From NCBI GenBank assembly GCA_021793195.1, contig JAJYTG010000011.1, positions 1 to 34,166 of the forward strand: a stretch of 34,166 bases of DNA. The letters are read 5' to 3'. The notes beneath the pieces are model-generated. The model was not told the DNA's origin, did not search any database, and saw nothing but the letters and a program-made list of their open reading frames with translations. Shown piece by piece: positions 1-7,455 of the stretch. Made by a program: the position numbers and the translations under genes. Positions within the stretch are counted from its first letter, which is position 1, and each line of letters starts with the position of its first letter. The DNA comes from Pseudomonadota bacterium. Lineage in GTDB: Bacteria > Pseudomonadota > Gammaproteobacteria > Xanthomonadales > Rhodanobacteraceae.

Positions 1-153
1 GAGCCCGGTCTCCTCGACCTCGGACACGCCCAGCGCCGACTGCGCCACCAGCTCGATGCCGCTGCCGGCGAACAGCTCGCGCAGTTCCGCCAGCTTGCCG
101 ACGTTGCCGCTGGCGAGAACGATGCGTGGGAGCAGGCCGTGGCTGATGGACAT
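1..153 (-). CDS. rdgB: RdgB/HAM1 non-canonical purine NTP pyrophosphatase, 5' part only
   Basis: This is the first 51 codons of a gene that runs off the left edge. The reverse strand reads MSISHGLLPRIVLASGN and continues VGKLAELRELF; the LASGNxGKLxEL pattern is the N-terminal nucleotide-binding signature of the HAM1/RdgB family. Family members hydrolyse dITP, dXTP and XTP to monophosphates and so keep deaminated purines out of DNA. ATG at 153 is the first in-frame ATG, but the upstream GC-rich sequence has no strong Shine-Dalgarno, so the start is moderately sure. It lies on the same strand as rph, as is common for this pair, but here 471 bases of repeats separate them. It is not in the ORF track because the open frame is cut by the window edge. 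Confidence 0.85.
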   Translation of the reverse strand, partial: MSISHGLLPRIVLASGNVGKLAELRELFAGSGIELVAQSALGVSEVEETGL

Positions 154-189
154 GGGTGCGGGGAAGTGGGAAGGCGTGAGCAGAAGAAA

Positions 190-305
190 TTGTCATCCCG
201 AGCGTAGCGAGGGATCTTTCCAGCGGGTACACGGGCGCGAACGTCGATGCAGGATCAGCCTCTTCGCGGCAACAGATCCTTCGGCCTTCAGCCTCAGGAT
301 GACAA
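190..305. repeat. Inverted repeat pair, TTGTCATCC/GGATCT family, copy 1
   Basis: The left arm (190-221) begins TTGTCATCCCGAGCGTAGCG and runs into AGGGATCTTTC. The right arm (274-305) is its inverted relative, ending CAGGATGACAA and containing AGATCCTTCGG. About 50 unrelated bases lie between. The paired arms resemble a REPIN-type intergenic element. The same arms recur at 411-558 and 26859-26965. Confidence 0.75.
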
Positions 306-310
306 CGAAG

Positions 311-410
311 TTGTCACCCTGAGCGTAAGCGAAGGGTCTGGCTTCATGACAACAACCCAGTTGTCACCCTGAGCGTAAGCGAAGGGTCTGGCTTCATGAC
401 AACAACCCAG
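311..410. repeat. Two exact tandem copies of a 50-bp unit
   Basis: Positions 311-360 and 361-410 are identical base for base. Each unit starts TTGTCACCCTGAGCG, contains AAGGGTCTGG, and ends near TGACAACAACCCAG. TTGTCA and TGACAA are inverted within each unit, and CCCT/AGGG lies inside them, so each copy could fold as a nested hairpin. A diverged third start (TTGTCACCCTTAGCG) follows at 411. Confidence 0.9.
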
Positions 411-558
411 TTGTCACCCTTAGCGCAGCGAAGGATCTGCGCAGCGAAGCATCGGGCCGGCCGAGCCGCCCGGCCGACCATCGGGCCATTCCGGCCGGCC
501 ATGCAGCGGGGTGCCCGTCGCCCGTCAGATCCTTCGGCCTGCGGCCTCGGGATGACAA
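411..558. repeat. Inverted repeat pair, TTGTCACCC/GGATCT family, copy 2
   Basis: The left arm is 411-440 (TTGTCACCCTTAGCGCAGCG then AAGGATCTG). The inverted right arm is 527-558 (AGATCCTTCGGCCTGCGG then GATGACAA). Orientation and spacing resemble copy 1, and copy 2 follows the tandem units directly, so the stretch appears to have grown by local duplication. Confidence 0.7.
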
Positions 559-580
559 TGGCCAGGCTTTCAGCATTGCT

Positions 581-609
581 CCGGTCCCGGTCCCGGTCCC
601 GGTCCCGGT
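581..609. repeat. GGTCCC hexanucleotide microsatellite
   Basis: CCGGTC repeats with a 6-bp period for between four and five units, directly beside the 3' end of rph. A related GGGTCCC tract lies at 26972-27025, also next to a TTGTCAYCC-type repeat. Confidence 0.85.
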
Positions 610-624
610 TTCCGGTTTTTCGCC

Positions 625-1353
625 TTATCCCGCCAGCGCCGCCCGCTGTGCCGCGATCAGCGCGTCGATGCCCTTGCCGGCCAGCGTCAGCATGGCGTCC
701 AGCTCGTCGCGGCGGAACGCGTGGCCCTCGGCGGTGCCCTGGATCTCGATGATGCCGCCGCCGTCGTTCATCACCACGTTCATGTCGGTGTCGCAGGCGC
801 TGTCCTCGGCGTAGTCGAGGTCGAGCACCGGCTCGCCGCGCCACAGCCCGACCGAGACCGCCGCCACCGCGCCGTGCAGCGGATTGCGCTTCAGCGCGCC
901 GCGCTTGAGCAAGGTGGCGATGGCGTCGGCCAGCGCGACGTAGGCGCCGGTGATCGCCGCGCAGCGGGTGCCGCCGTCGGCCTGCAGCACGTCGCAGTCG
1001 AGCGTGATCACGCGCTCGCCCAGCGCCTGGCGGTCGATGCAGGCGCGCAGGCTGCGGCCGATCAGGCGCTGGATTTCCATCGTGCGTCCGCCCTGGCCGC
1101 CGCGCGCGGCCTCGCGCTGGCTGCGCTCGTGGGTGGCGCGCGGCAGCATGCCGTACTCGGCGGTGATCCAGCCCTCGCCCTTGCCGCGCAGCCAGGGCGG
1201 CACGCGCTCCTCGACGCTGGCAGTGCACAGGACGCGGGTGTCGCCGCAGGCGATCAGCACCGAGCCTTCGGCATGGCGGGTGTAGTGGCGCTGGATCGTG
1301 AGCGTGCGCAGCGCATCGGCGGCGCGTCCGCTGGGTCGCGGTGCAGGGGTCAT
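625..1353 (-). CDS. rph: Ribonuclease PH
   Basis: A 242-residue protein, the normal length for RNase PH, which trims tRNA 3' ends with phosphate and releases nucleoside diphosphates. It starts [12 protein letters not shown], the usual N-terminus, and carries the family blocks [45 protein letters not shown] and the C-terminal [11 protein letters not shown], including the arginines and aspartates expected for phosphate binding and catalysis. ATG at 1353 is preferred because the preceding MPR in the ORF track is not part of the family N-terminus. The reading frame is intact with a TAA stop, unlike the frameshifted rph of some E. coli K-12 strains. It is divergent from yicC across about 70 bases, so both promoters must lie there. 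Confidence 0.95.
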   Translation of the reverse strand: MTPAPRPSGRAADALRTLTIQRHYTRHAEGSVLIACGDTRVLCTASVEERVPPWLRGKGEGWITAEYGMLPRATHERSQREAARGGQGGRTMEIQRLIGRSLRACIDRQALGERVITLDCDVLQADGGTRCAAITGAYVALADAIATLLKRGALKRNPLHGAVAAVSVGLWRGEPVLDLDYAEDSACDTDMNVVMNDGGGIIEIQGTAEGHAFRRDELDAMLTLAGKGIDALIAAQRAALAG

Positions 1354-1424
1354 GCGCGGCATCGCTTGGGAAACGGGGTCGACGAGCTTACCATCCCCGT
1401 TTCGATCACCAGCCGGGAATCCGC

Positions 1425-2291
1425 ATGATCCGCAGCATGACCGCCTACGCGTCGGCCGATGCCGATTCGCCGCTGGGCCGGCTGACGCTCGAGCTGCGCA
1501 CGGTCAACCACCGTTATCTGGAAGTCTCGCTGCGCCTGCCCGAGGAACTGCGCGCGTTCGAAGGCGCGTTGCGCGACCGCATCGCGCAACGGCTGGCGCG
1601 CGGCAAGGTGGACGTGGCGTTGCGATTGCGCCCCGGTAACGGCGGCGGTACGCGTGCGCTGCGGCTCAACGAGGCGTACCTGCGTCAGCTCGCCGACAGC
1701 GCGCTGCATCTGTCCGGACGGTTCCCCGAGCTGAGCGTCGAGTTCACCGAGCTGCTGCGCCTGCCCGGCGTGGTCGAGCAGGTGGAACCCGACCAGCAGG
1801 AACTGGGTTCGGTCTTGCTGGCGCTGGCCGATCGTGCGCTGGCCGAACTCGGCGCGGCGCGCGAGCGTGAGGGCGCGCACCTCGGCGAGGTGATGAGCGA
1901 GCGCCTGCAGGGCATCGCCGCGCAGGTGGCGGCGGTGCGTGCGGCGATGCCCGGGATTCGCACCGCGCAGCGCGGCAAGCTCGACGCGCTGCTGGCCGAG
2001 GTCAGGGACGCCGCCGATCCGGCGCGCATCGAGAAGGAGCTGGTCGCGCAGCTGCTGCGTCTGGACGTCGACGAGGAACTTGATCGCCTCGATGCGCATG
2101 TCGCCGAGGCGCAGCGCGTGCTGGCCCTCAGCGAGCCGGTCGGTCGGCGTCTGGACTTCCTGTTGCAGGAGTTCAACCGCGAGGCCAATACGCTGGGCTC
2201 GAAGTCGGTCGATCCGCGCAGTACCCAGGCCGCGGTCGAGCTGAAGGTGCTGATCGAGCAGATCCGCGAGCAGGTGCAGAACATCGAATAG
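1425..2291 (+). CDS. yicC: YicC/YloC family endoribonuclease
   Basis: A 288-residue protein with the YicC N-terminal domain beginning [10 protein letters not shown] and the C-terminal DUF1732 domain with the block [17 protein letters not shown] and then [18 protein letters not shown]. The family is a small class of endoribonucleases; the E. coli member affects small-RNA turnover, and deeper roles are not settled. ATG at 1425 is chosen over the longer frame because the family starts MIRSMT and a GGGA stretch lies a few bases upstream. yicC next to gmk is a very common arrangement. A strong hairpin directly follows the stop codon. Confidence 0.92.
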   Translation: MIRSMTAYASADADSPLGRLTLELRTVNHRYLEVSLRLPEELRAFEGALRDRIAQRLARGKVDVALRLRPGNGGGTRALRLNEAYLRQLADSALHLSGRFPELSVEFTELLRLPGVVEQVEPDQQELGSVLLALADRALAELGAAREREGAHLGEVMSERLQGIAAQVAAVRAAMPGIRTAQRGKLDALLAEVRDAADPARIEKELVAQLLRLDVDEELDRLDAHVAEAQRVLALSEPVGRRLDFLLQEFNREANTLGSKSVDPRSTQAAVELKVLIEQIREQVQNIE

Positions 2292-2292
2292 C

Positions 2293-2324
2293 CCCGGACC
2301 TCGTGCCGGAACCAGAGGTCCGGG
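2293..2324 (+). terminator. Intercistronic hairpin between yicC and gmk
   Basis: CCCGGACCTC pairs perfectly with GAGGTCCGGG, a 10-bp stem with a 12-base loop starting two bases after the yicC stop. No T-run follows (TACAACC), so it may be a Rho-dependent or attenuating structure or an RNA-stability hairpin rather than a full intrinsic terminator. Confidence 0.5.
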
Positions 2325-2408
2325 TACAACCATGCCGATACACCGCTGCCGCATCAGCTCATCCTCCGTGCTGCGCACATCGGTGCGTTGCCCGCCGGGG
2401 ATCCGCGG

Positions 2409-3026
2409 ATGACCGGCACCCTGTTCATCGTCGCGGCGCCTTCAGGCGCGGGCAAATCGAGCCTGGTCAACGCGCTGCTCGCACGCGAGCCGGGCATGGC
2501 GCTGTCGATCTCGTACACCACGCGGCCGCCGCGCTCCGGCGAGAGCGAGGGAAGCCATTACCATTTCGTCGATCGCGACGCGTTCGGGCGGCTGCGTGCC
2601 GCCGGTGCGCTGCTCGAGCACGCCGAGGTGCACGGCAATCTCTATGGCACCTCGCGCGCGGCGGTCGAGCGCGAACTCGTTGCCGGCCGTGACGTACTGC
2701 TGGAGATCGACTGGCAGGGCGCGCGGCAGATCCGCGCGGCGATGCCGGATTGCGTCGGCATCTTCATCCTGCCGCCCTCGCGCGCCGAGCTGGAGCGGCG
2801 CCTGCGCGCGCGCGGCGCCGACAGCGACGCGGTGATCACGCGCCGGCTGCACAATTCCCACGAAGAACTGCGCCACGCCGGCGAGTTCGAGTACTGGATC
2901 GTCAACGACCGCTTCGAGCGGGCGCTGGAGGATCTGAGCGCGATCGTGCGCGCCGTGCGTCAGCGCGCGCCGCTGCTTTGGCCGCGGCCGCTGGCGCTGC
3001 TCGACGCGCTGCTGAAAGACGGCTGA
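2409..3026 (+). CDS. gmk: Guanylate kinase
   Basis: A 205-residue cytoplasmic enzyme that phosphorylates GMP to GDP with ATP. The P-loop APSGAGKSSL lies at about residues 9-18, followed by SYTTRPPRSGE (GMP binding), HYHFVD, EHAEVHGNLYGT and LLEIDWQGARQI, the standard gmk blocks in order. ATG at 2409 is preferred over the longer frame from 2388 because MTGTLFIVAAPSG fits the family start; a GGGG run lies eight bases upstream. It sits downstream of yicC. In relatives it is often followed directly by rpoZ-spoT; here the mla genes lie between. Confidence 0.96.
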   Translation: MTGTLFIVAAPSGAGKSSLVNALLAREPGMALSISYTTRPPRSGESEGSHYHFVDRDAFGRLRAAGALLEHAEVHGNLYGTSRAAVERELVAGRDVLLEIDWQGARQIRAAMPDCVGIFILPPSRAELERRLRARGADSDAVITRRLHNSHEELRHAGEFEYWIVNDRFERALEDLSAIVRAVRQRAPLLWPRPLALLDALLKDG

Positions 3027-3083
3027 ATCCGGCTGCTTGGCGCGCCGCGGTGTGTCCTGTACCTTCGAGTTCATTTTTCCGCG

Positions 3084-3923
3084 ATGACACCCGCCTCCAT
3101 GCCGATCGAAGCCGTCGCCGATGCCCTGGTCGAGGTCCGCGACCTGACCACGATGCTCAGCGGCAAGGCCGTGTTCGACGGCCTCAGCCTCGACATCCCG
3201 CGCGGCAAGGTCACCGCCATCATGGGCCCCAGCGGCACCGGCAAGACCACACTGCTGAAACACATCACCGGACAGATGCGGCCCGACCGCGGCACCCTGC
3301 GCGTGGACGGCCAGAACGTGCCGACGCTGGGTCGCGAGGCGCTGTATGCGCTGCGCGAGCGCATCGGCTACCTGTTCCAGAACTCGGCGCTGCTGACCGA
3401 CTACGACGTGTTCGAGAACGTCGCCTTTCCGCTGCGCCAGCACGCGCGGCTGCCCGAGGTCCTGCTGCGCAACATCGTGCTGACCAAGCTGCAGGCGGTG
3501 GGCCTGCGCGGCGCGGCGCGACTGATGCCCAGCGAGCTGTCCGGCGGCATGGCGCGGCGCGTGGCGCTGGCGCGTGCGATCGTGTTCGATCCGATGCTGA
3601 TCCTCTACGACGAGCCTTTCGTCGGCCTCGATCCGATCGCGCTCAACCAGGTGCTGAAGCTGATCCGTACCCTCAACCGCACGCTCGGCATCACCTCGAT
3701 CCTGGTCGCGCACGAATTCGCCGCCGTGCGCCAGGTCGCCGACCTCGTGCATCTGATCGCCAACGGCCGGCTGGTCGCCTCGGGCACGCCGCAGCAACTC
3801 GCACGCGGCGAATCGGACTGGACGCGGCAGTTCTTCGGCGGCGAGGCCGACGGTCCGGTGCCGTTCCAGTACCCGGCCGGCGACTACGCCGCCGCGCTGG
3901 GCTTCACGGGAGCGGCGGCATGA
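3084..3923 (+). CDS. mlaF: Phospholipid ABC transporter ATP-binding protein MlaF
   Basis: A 279-residue ABC ATPase, the energising subunit of the inner-membrane MlaFEDB complex that moves phospholipids between the inner membrane and the periplasmic carrier MlaC. Visible motifs are Walker A GPSGTGKTT (about residue 47), the Q-loop in YLFQNSALL, signature LSGGMARRVALARA, Walker B LILYDEPFVGLDP, and the switch histidine in LVAHEF. The GGMARRVALARA signature with EPFVGLDP is characteristic of the Mla/Ttg2A group rather than of importers. ATG 3084 opens the protein; the next Met (residue 6) is possible. Its stop overlaps the mlaE start (ATGA), indicating translational coupling. Confidence 0.95.
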   Translation: MTPASMPIEAVADALVEVRDLTTMLSGKAVFDGLSLDIPRGKVTAIMGPSGTGKTTLLKHITGQMRPDRGTLRVDGQNVPTLGREALYALRERIGYLFQNSALLTDYDVFENVAFPLRQHARLPEVLLRNIVLTKLQAVGLRGAARLMPSELSGGMARRVALARAIVFDPMLILYDEPFVGLDPIALNQVLKLIRTLNRTLGITSILVAHEFAAVRQVADLVHLIANGRLVASGTPQQLARGESDWTRQFFGGEADGPVPFQYPAGDYAAALGFTGAAA

Positions 3924-4702
3924 GTGCCGACATGAAGTCCAGGCCACCGCGCGGCGGCATGCTGGTGGACGGGCTGGCGCAGGTTGGCGACTGCGGCCTG
4001 TTCCTGCTCAACATGCTCGGCGCGATTCCGCGCAGCCTGCGTTACCTGCGCGAGATCTCGCGCCAGATCTGGTTCGTCGGCGCGATGAGCCTGGTGATCA
4101 TCATGATCAGCGGCCTGTTCGTCGGCATGGTGCTGGCGCTGCAGCTCTACTACACGCTGTCGATCTTCGGCGGCACCGCCGCGCTGGGCACCGTCGTGGC
4201 GCTGTCGCTGTATCGTGAACTGGGCCCGGTGATCACCGCGCTGCTGTTCGCCGGCCGCGCCGGTACCGCGATGACCGCCGAGATCGGCCTGATGCGCGCC
4301 ACCGACCAGCTGGCCGCGATGGAGATGATGGCGGTCGATCCGATCGCTTTCGTCGCCACGCCGCGCTTTCTCGCCGGCGTGATCGCGATGCCACTGCTGG
4401 CCAATGTCTTCAGCATGCTCGGCCTGCTCGGCGCGCACCTGGTCGGCGTCACCTGGCTGGGCGTGGACAACGGCACGTTCTGGTCGAACATGACCTCCAA
4501 CGTCGATGTCTGGAAGGACATCGCCAACGGCACCTGGAAGGCGCTGGCCTTTGGCGTCGTGGTATCGCTGATCGCCGTGTTTCAGGGTTACACCGCACCA
4601 CCGACCAGCGAGGGCGTGGCTTATGCCACCACCCGCACGGTGGTGTTCGCGTCCATCGTCGTGCTGGCGCTGGATTTCGTCATGACCGCATTCCTGATGT
4701 GA
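3920..4702 (+). CDS. mlaE: Phospholipid ABC transporter permease MlaE
   Basis: A 260-residue polytopic permease of the MlaE family. Hydrophobic segments start at about residue 55 (SLVIIMISGLFVGMVLALQ), with the conserved SLYRELGPVITALLFAGRAG and the EIGLMRATDQLAAMEMMAVDP cytoplasmic loop that couples to MlaF. The C-terminal part includes FQGYTAPPTSEGV and a last helix ending FVMTAFLM. The ORF track gives a far-upstream start at 2750 that overlaps gmk in another frame; the real start is ATG 3920, overlapping the mlaF stop by four bases. Two copies pair with MlaF, MlaD and MlaB in the family complex. Confidence 0.95.
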   Translation: MSADMKSRPPRGGMLVDGLAQVGDCGLFLLNMLGAIPRSLRYLREISRQIWFVGAMSLVIIMISGLFVGMVLALQLYYTLSIFGGTAALGTVVALSLYRELGPVITALLFAGRAGTAMTAEIGLMRATDQLAAMEMMAVDPIAFVATPRFLAGVIAMPLLANVFSMLGLLGAHLVGVTWLGVDNGTFWSNMTSNVDVWKDIANGTWKALAFGVVVSLIAVFQGYTAPPTSEGVAYATTRTVVFASIVVLALDFVMTAFLM

Positions 4703-4715
4703 GAGGGCCTCCGCC

Positions 4716-5222
4716 GTGAATCCCCGCCGCTCCTTTGCCGCCGGCACCGGCCTGTTCATCCTGCTGGGCTTTGCCGCGCTGGCCTATCTCGCCACCCAGA
4801 CCTCATCGGTGGCCAATTTCAGTTCCGGGCCGACCTATGACGTGGTCGCGCAGTTCGACAACGTCGGCTCGCTGAAGGACCGCGCGCCGGTCAAGGTCGC
4901 CGGCGTGCGCGTCGGTTCGGTCAAATCGATCCAGCTCGACAGCCAGAGCATGGAAGCCAAGGTCACGCTGGCCATCGACACCCGCTACAACGACATCCCC
5001 GACGACTCGTTCGCCAAGATCATGACCAGCGGCCTGCTCGGCGACCAGTTCGTCGCGCTGTCGCCGGGCGGTTCGCCGAGCGTGCTCAAGAACGGCAGCC
5101 GCATCATCAACACCCAGTCGGCGATGCAGCTCGAGGACCTGATCGGCAAGTTCCTGGTCGGCGGCTCGTCGCCCGCCAAGAGCAGCAGTACCGGCGCTGC
5201 CGGCGGCAAGAGCGGCGGTTAA
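4716..5222 (+). CDS. mlaD: Outer membrane lipid asymmetry MCE protein MlaD
   Basis: A 168-residue membrane-anchored MCE-domain protein. One N-terminal helix (GTGLFILLGFAALAYLA, about residues 9-25) is followed by the MCE domain (about residues 39-117, YDVVAQFDNVGSLKDRAPVK then VAGVRVGSV) and a short helix ending in a Gly/Ser/Lys-rich tail. Family members form a hexameric ring on MlaE through which lipids pass to MlaC. The start is GTG 4716, with GAGAGG overlapping the mlaE stop as the likely ribosome-binding site. Confidence 0.94.
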   Translation: MNPRRSFAAGTGLFILLGFAALAYLATQTSSVANFSSGPTYDVVAQFDNVGSLKDRAPVKVAGVRVGSVKSIQLDSQSMEAKVTLAIDTRYNDIPDDSFAKIMTSGLLGDQFVALSPGGSPSVLKNGSRIINTQSAMQLEDLIGKFLVGGSSPAKSSSTGAAGGKSGG

Positions 5223-5276
5223 CCCATGCACCCCTCGATCGACACGCGGCGATCGCTGCCGCGCAGGAGAACTCCC

Positions 5277-5951
5277 ATGTTGCGCACGCTCGCATTTGCC
5301 TTCGCCGTTACCCTTGTTGCCGCGACCGCGGCGCCGGTTGCCGCACAGACTGCCACCCCTGCAGCGGCTGCCGCTGCACAGCAGACCCCGCAGCAGATCG
5401 TGCAGTCGATCGCCGACCAGCTCGGCCAGGCCATCGACGGCCACCAGGCCGAACTCAAGAACGACCGTCCCAAGCTGATCGCGACCATCAACCGCATCCT
5501 GCTGCCGCATTTCGACGTGCAGTACGCCTCGCTGCTGGTGCTGGGCCGTTACGCACGTACCGCCACGCCGCAGCAGCGCGAGCGCTTTGCCAATGCGTTC
5601 TACAACTCGATCACGCAGCGCTATGCCGAGGGGCTGTTGAACTACACCCGCGGTCGCGTGCAGGTGCTTCCGGCGCGGGCCGGTGGTGACGCGCGGCGCC
5701 AGATCGTGCGCACCGAGGTGGTGCTCAACGACGGCAAGAAGGTTGCCGTGGATTACGTGTTCCATCGCGCGCTGAACGGTCAGTGGCAGGCCTACGACGT
5801 GATCATCGAGGGCATTTCCTATATCGCCAACTTCCGCAGTCAGGTCGGCGAGGAAATCCGCCGCAGCAGCCTCGATGCCCTGATCACGCGCCTGGAGTCG
5901 CAGGGCGGCAAGGCCATCGATACCCTCAACAAGCAGGGTGGCGCGGGGTGA
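5277..5951 (+). CDS. mlaC: Periplasmic phospholipid-binding protein MlaC
   Basis: A 224-residue Ttg2D/MlaC family protein. It starts with a clear signal peptide (MLRTLAFAFAVTLVAATAAP then VAAQ) and an Ala/Gln-rich linker, followed by the carrier domain with LLPHFDVQYASLLVLGRYAR, YAEGLLNYTRG and VDYVFHRALNGQWQAYDVIIEG. MlaC shuttles single phospholipids between MlaA in the outer membrane and MlaD. ATG 5277 is chosen over ATG 5226: AGGAGA lies six bases upstream, and the signal peptide then starts at residue 1. The stop overlaps the mlaB start. Confidence 0.93.
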   Translation: MLRTLAFAFAVTLVAATAAPVAAQTATPAAAAAAQQTPQQIVQSIADQLGQAIDGHQAELKNDRPKLIATINRILLPHFDVQYASLLVLGRYARTATPQQRERFANAFYNSITQRYAEGLLNYTRGRVQVLPARAGGDARRQIVRTEVVLNDGKKVAVDYVFHRALNGQWQAYDVIIEGISYIANFRSQVGEEIRRSSLDALITRLESQGGKAIDTLNKQGGAG

Positions 5952-6262
5952 GCGACGGCGTCTGCCATCTGCAGCAGCCGCAAGCCGGCACCCTGGCGCT
6001 GGCCGGCACGCTCGGCTTCGCCAACGCCGCCGCCTGCCATGCGCAAGTCGCCCGCGCCCTGCACGCGGACGGCATCACCGTCCTTGATCTCGGCGGGCTG
6101 GAGCGGGCCGACAGCGCGGCGCTGGCCTGCGTGCTGGCATGGATCGCCGACCGCCGCGCGCACGGCCGCGCGCTGCGGGTCAGCGCGCTGCCCGAAGGTC
6201 TGCGCGCGCTGGCGCGCGTTTGCGAGGTCGAGGATCTGCTGGACGCCGCGGCTCGCGGCTGA
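5948..6262 (+). CDS. mlaB: STAS-domain subunit MlaB
   Basis: A 104-residue single STAS-domain protein. The core TVLDLGGLERADSAALACVLAW matches the conserved VDSAGLALL-type block, with the serine at the position that is phosphorylatable in anti-sigma antagonists. MlaB binds MlaF and is needed for ATPase activity of the complex. It starts at GTG 5948, overlapping the mlaC stop as GTGA, so it is translationally coupled as the last gene of mlaFEDCB. A strong hairpin follows in the convergent gap to mlaA. Confidence 0.88.
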   Translation: MSDGVCHLQQPQAGTLALAGTLGFANAAACHAQVARALHADGITVLDLGGLERADSAALACVLAWIADRRAHGRALRVSALPEGLRALARVCEVEDLLDAAARG

Positions 6263-6277
6263 CCGCATGGCTTGCGC

Positions 6278-6298
6278 CCGGCCGCTTCCCGCGGCCGG
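6278..6298. terminator. Hairpin between convergent mlaB and mlaA
   Basis: CCGGCCGC and GCGGCCGG form a perfect 8-bp stem with loop TTCCC. It sits in the 49-base gap where mlaB (plus) and mlaA (minus) converge, so it could act for both strands. There is no long T-run. Confidence 0.55.
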
Positions 6299-6311
6299 TT
6301 CCGGATGCGAC

Positions 6312-7292
6312 TCAGTGAGTGCTGGACGCCGCAGCGGGCGCCATGACGCTGCTGGCCGTGGCGGGTGCCGGCACGCGGCCTGACCCGGCCGGTGCTGCCG
6401 AACTGGCCGCGGATGCCGGGGACGCGGTCGACGCCGCGGGTGCCGGAGCCGTTGCCGGAGTGGTTGCCGCGGCTTTGCCGTTCTTGCCCTGTTCGTAGGC
6501 CTGCTGCTGCTGCAGCAGCTGGTCGATGTCGTCGCTGGAACTGTCGTTGAGGCCCTGCATCTGTTCGATGATCGCGGCCGGCGGGTTGCCGTGATAGATC
6601 AGGTAGGTGCGCCGCTGCAGATAGGCGTCGCGGGTCATCAGGTAGGGATCGTAGGCCGAGTTGAGGAAGCTCTCGGAATCGATGAAGCTCGCGCGCAGCT
6701 GCACGTAATACAGCATGATCGGCAGGTACTCGGCGTAGTAGCGGAAGCGGTGCTCGCGCGCGTACCAGGACATCGGATCGAGCAGATAGCTGTCCACCGG
6801 CCACGCCCACACATCGCGGACCGTGGTCGGGCCCAGCAGCGGCAGCACCATGTAGGGCCCGTCGGGTACGCCCCAGCGCGCCAGAGTCACACCGAAGTCG
6901 GTCTTGTCCAGGGTCAGGCCGAGCTCGCTGGCGGGATCGAAAAAGCCCAGCAGACCGATCGTGGTGTTGACCGCGAAGCGTCCGGTATTGCGCGCCGCGC
7001 CCGCCGGTCGCACCTGCAGCAGATCGTTGACGATGCTCACCGGCAGCTCGATGTTGGAATAGAAGTTGCCGATCAGTTTGCGCATCGTCGCCGTGGTGAT
7101 CTTGCGGTAGCCCACGGCAACCGGTCGCACCACGGCCTTGTCGACCTTCTCGTTGAAGGCGAAGGTCTTGCGATTGAAGTGCTGCCACGGGTCCTCGGTC
7201 TTGGGCGGCTGGATGGCACAACCGGCAAGGCCGAGCAGGGCGATGGCCAGCGCAGTGCGATCGAGCAGGCGCGGGCGGGGCAACATGGGCAT
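6312..7292 (-). CDS. mlaA: Outer membrane lipoprotein MlaA (VacJ)
   Basis: A 326-residue VacJ/MlaA family lipoprotein. The signal peptide ends in lipobox LAGC at about residues 22-25. The mature domain follows with DPWQHFNRKTFAFNEKVDKA, NDLLQ, RFAVNTTIGLLGFFDPA and LPLLGPTTVRD, all family hallmarks. MlaA forms a ring in the inner leaflet of the outer membrane that removes mislocalised phospholipids and passes them to MlaC. After the domain there is a Gln-rich segment (LLQQQQAYEQG) and about 60 residues of Ala/Pro/Ser low complexity, making it longer than the roughly 250-residue family norm. Met 1 at 7292 or Met 3 at 7286 could both start it. It is transcribed against mlaFEDCB. Confidence 0.93.
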   Translation of the reverse strand: MPMLPRPRLLDRTALAIALLGLAGCAIQPPKTEDPWQHFNRKTFAFNEKVDKAVVRPVAVGYRKITTATMRKLIGNFYSNIELPVSIVNDLLQVRPAGAARNTGRFAVNTTIGLLGFFDPASELGLTLDKTDFGVTLARWGVPDGPYMVLPLLGPTTVRDVWAWPVDSYLLDPMSWYAREHRFRYYAEYLPIMLYYVQLRASFIDSESFLNSAYDPYLMTRDAYLQRRTYLIYHGNPPAAIIEQMQGLNDSSSDDIDQLLQQQQAYEQGKNGKAAATTPATAPAPAASTASPASAASSAAPAGSGRVPAPATASSVMAPAAASSTH

Positions 7293-7386
7293 GAGGGATC
7301 CGGCTGTGGGCGATCAGGGCGGCCATAATAAACTATCAAGTACACCATCGTGGCGGGCGCTGGTGAAATCGGCGCCGGCGCGCGCA

Positions 7387-7416
7387 TTGCCAGCACCAGC
7401 TACGCGCCGCTACACT
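7387..7416 (+). promoter_or_regulatory. Possible sigma-70 promoter for rpoZ-spoT
   Basis: TTGCCA (7387-7392) and TACACT (7411-7416) are 18 bases apart and lie 40 bases before the rpoZ start. The -35 matches five of six consensus bases and the -10 four of six. Read by eye only. Confidence 0.35.
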
Positions 7417-7455
7417 TGCAGCCCATTTAAGTTTCTGTAACTAAAAGGTTTTGAA

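Larger units (their letters stand above)
154..624. other. Gene-free, repeat-dense spacer between rph and rdgB
   Basis: I see no credible gene in this stretch of about 470 bases. It holds two inverted pairs of a TTGTCAYCC...GGATCT repeat, two exact 50-bp tandem copies between them, and a GGTCCC hexanucleotide tract just after the 3' end of rph. ORFs called here (for example 56..322 and 394..576) are by-products of the repeats and of rph antisense coding bias. The parts are listed separately. Confidence 0.8.

Noticed and set aside
344-1228. 294-residue minus-strand ORF overlapping rph
   Set aside because: It is a frame-shifted shadow of rph that runs on into the 50-bp repeats; the rph frame carries all family motifs.
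2750-4702. 650-residue plus-strand ORF ending with MlaE
   Set aside because: Only the part from 3920 encodes MlaE. The upstream portion is an out-of-frame shadow of gmk and mlaF.
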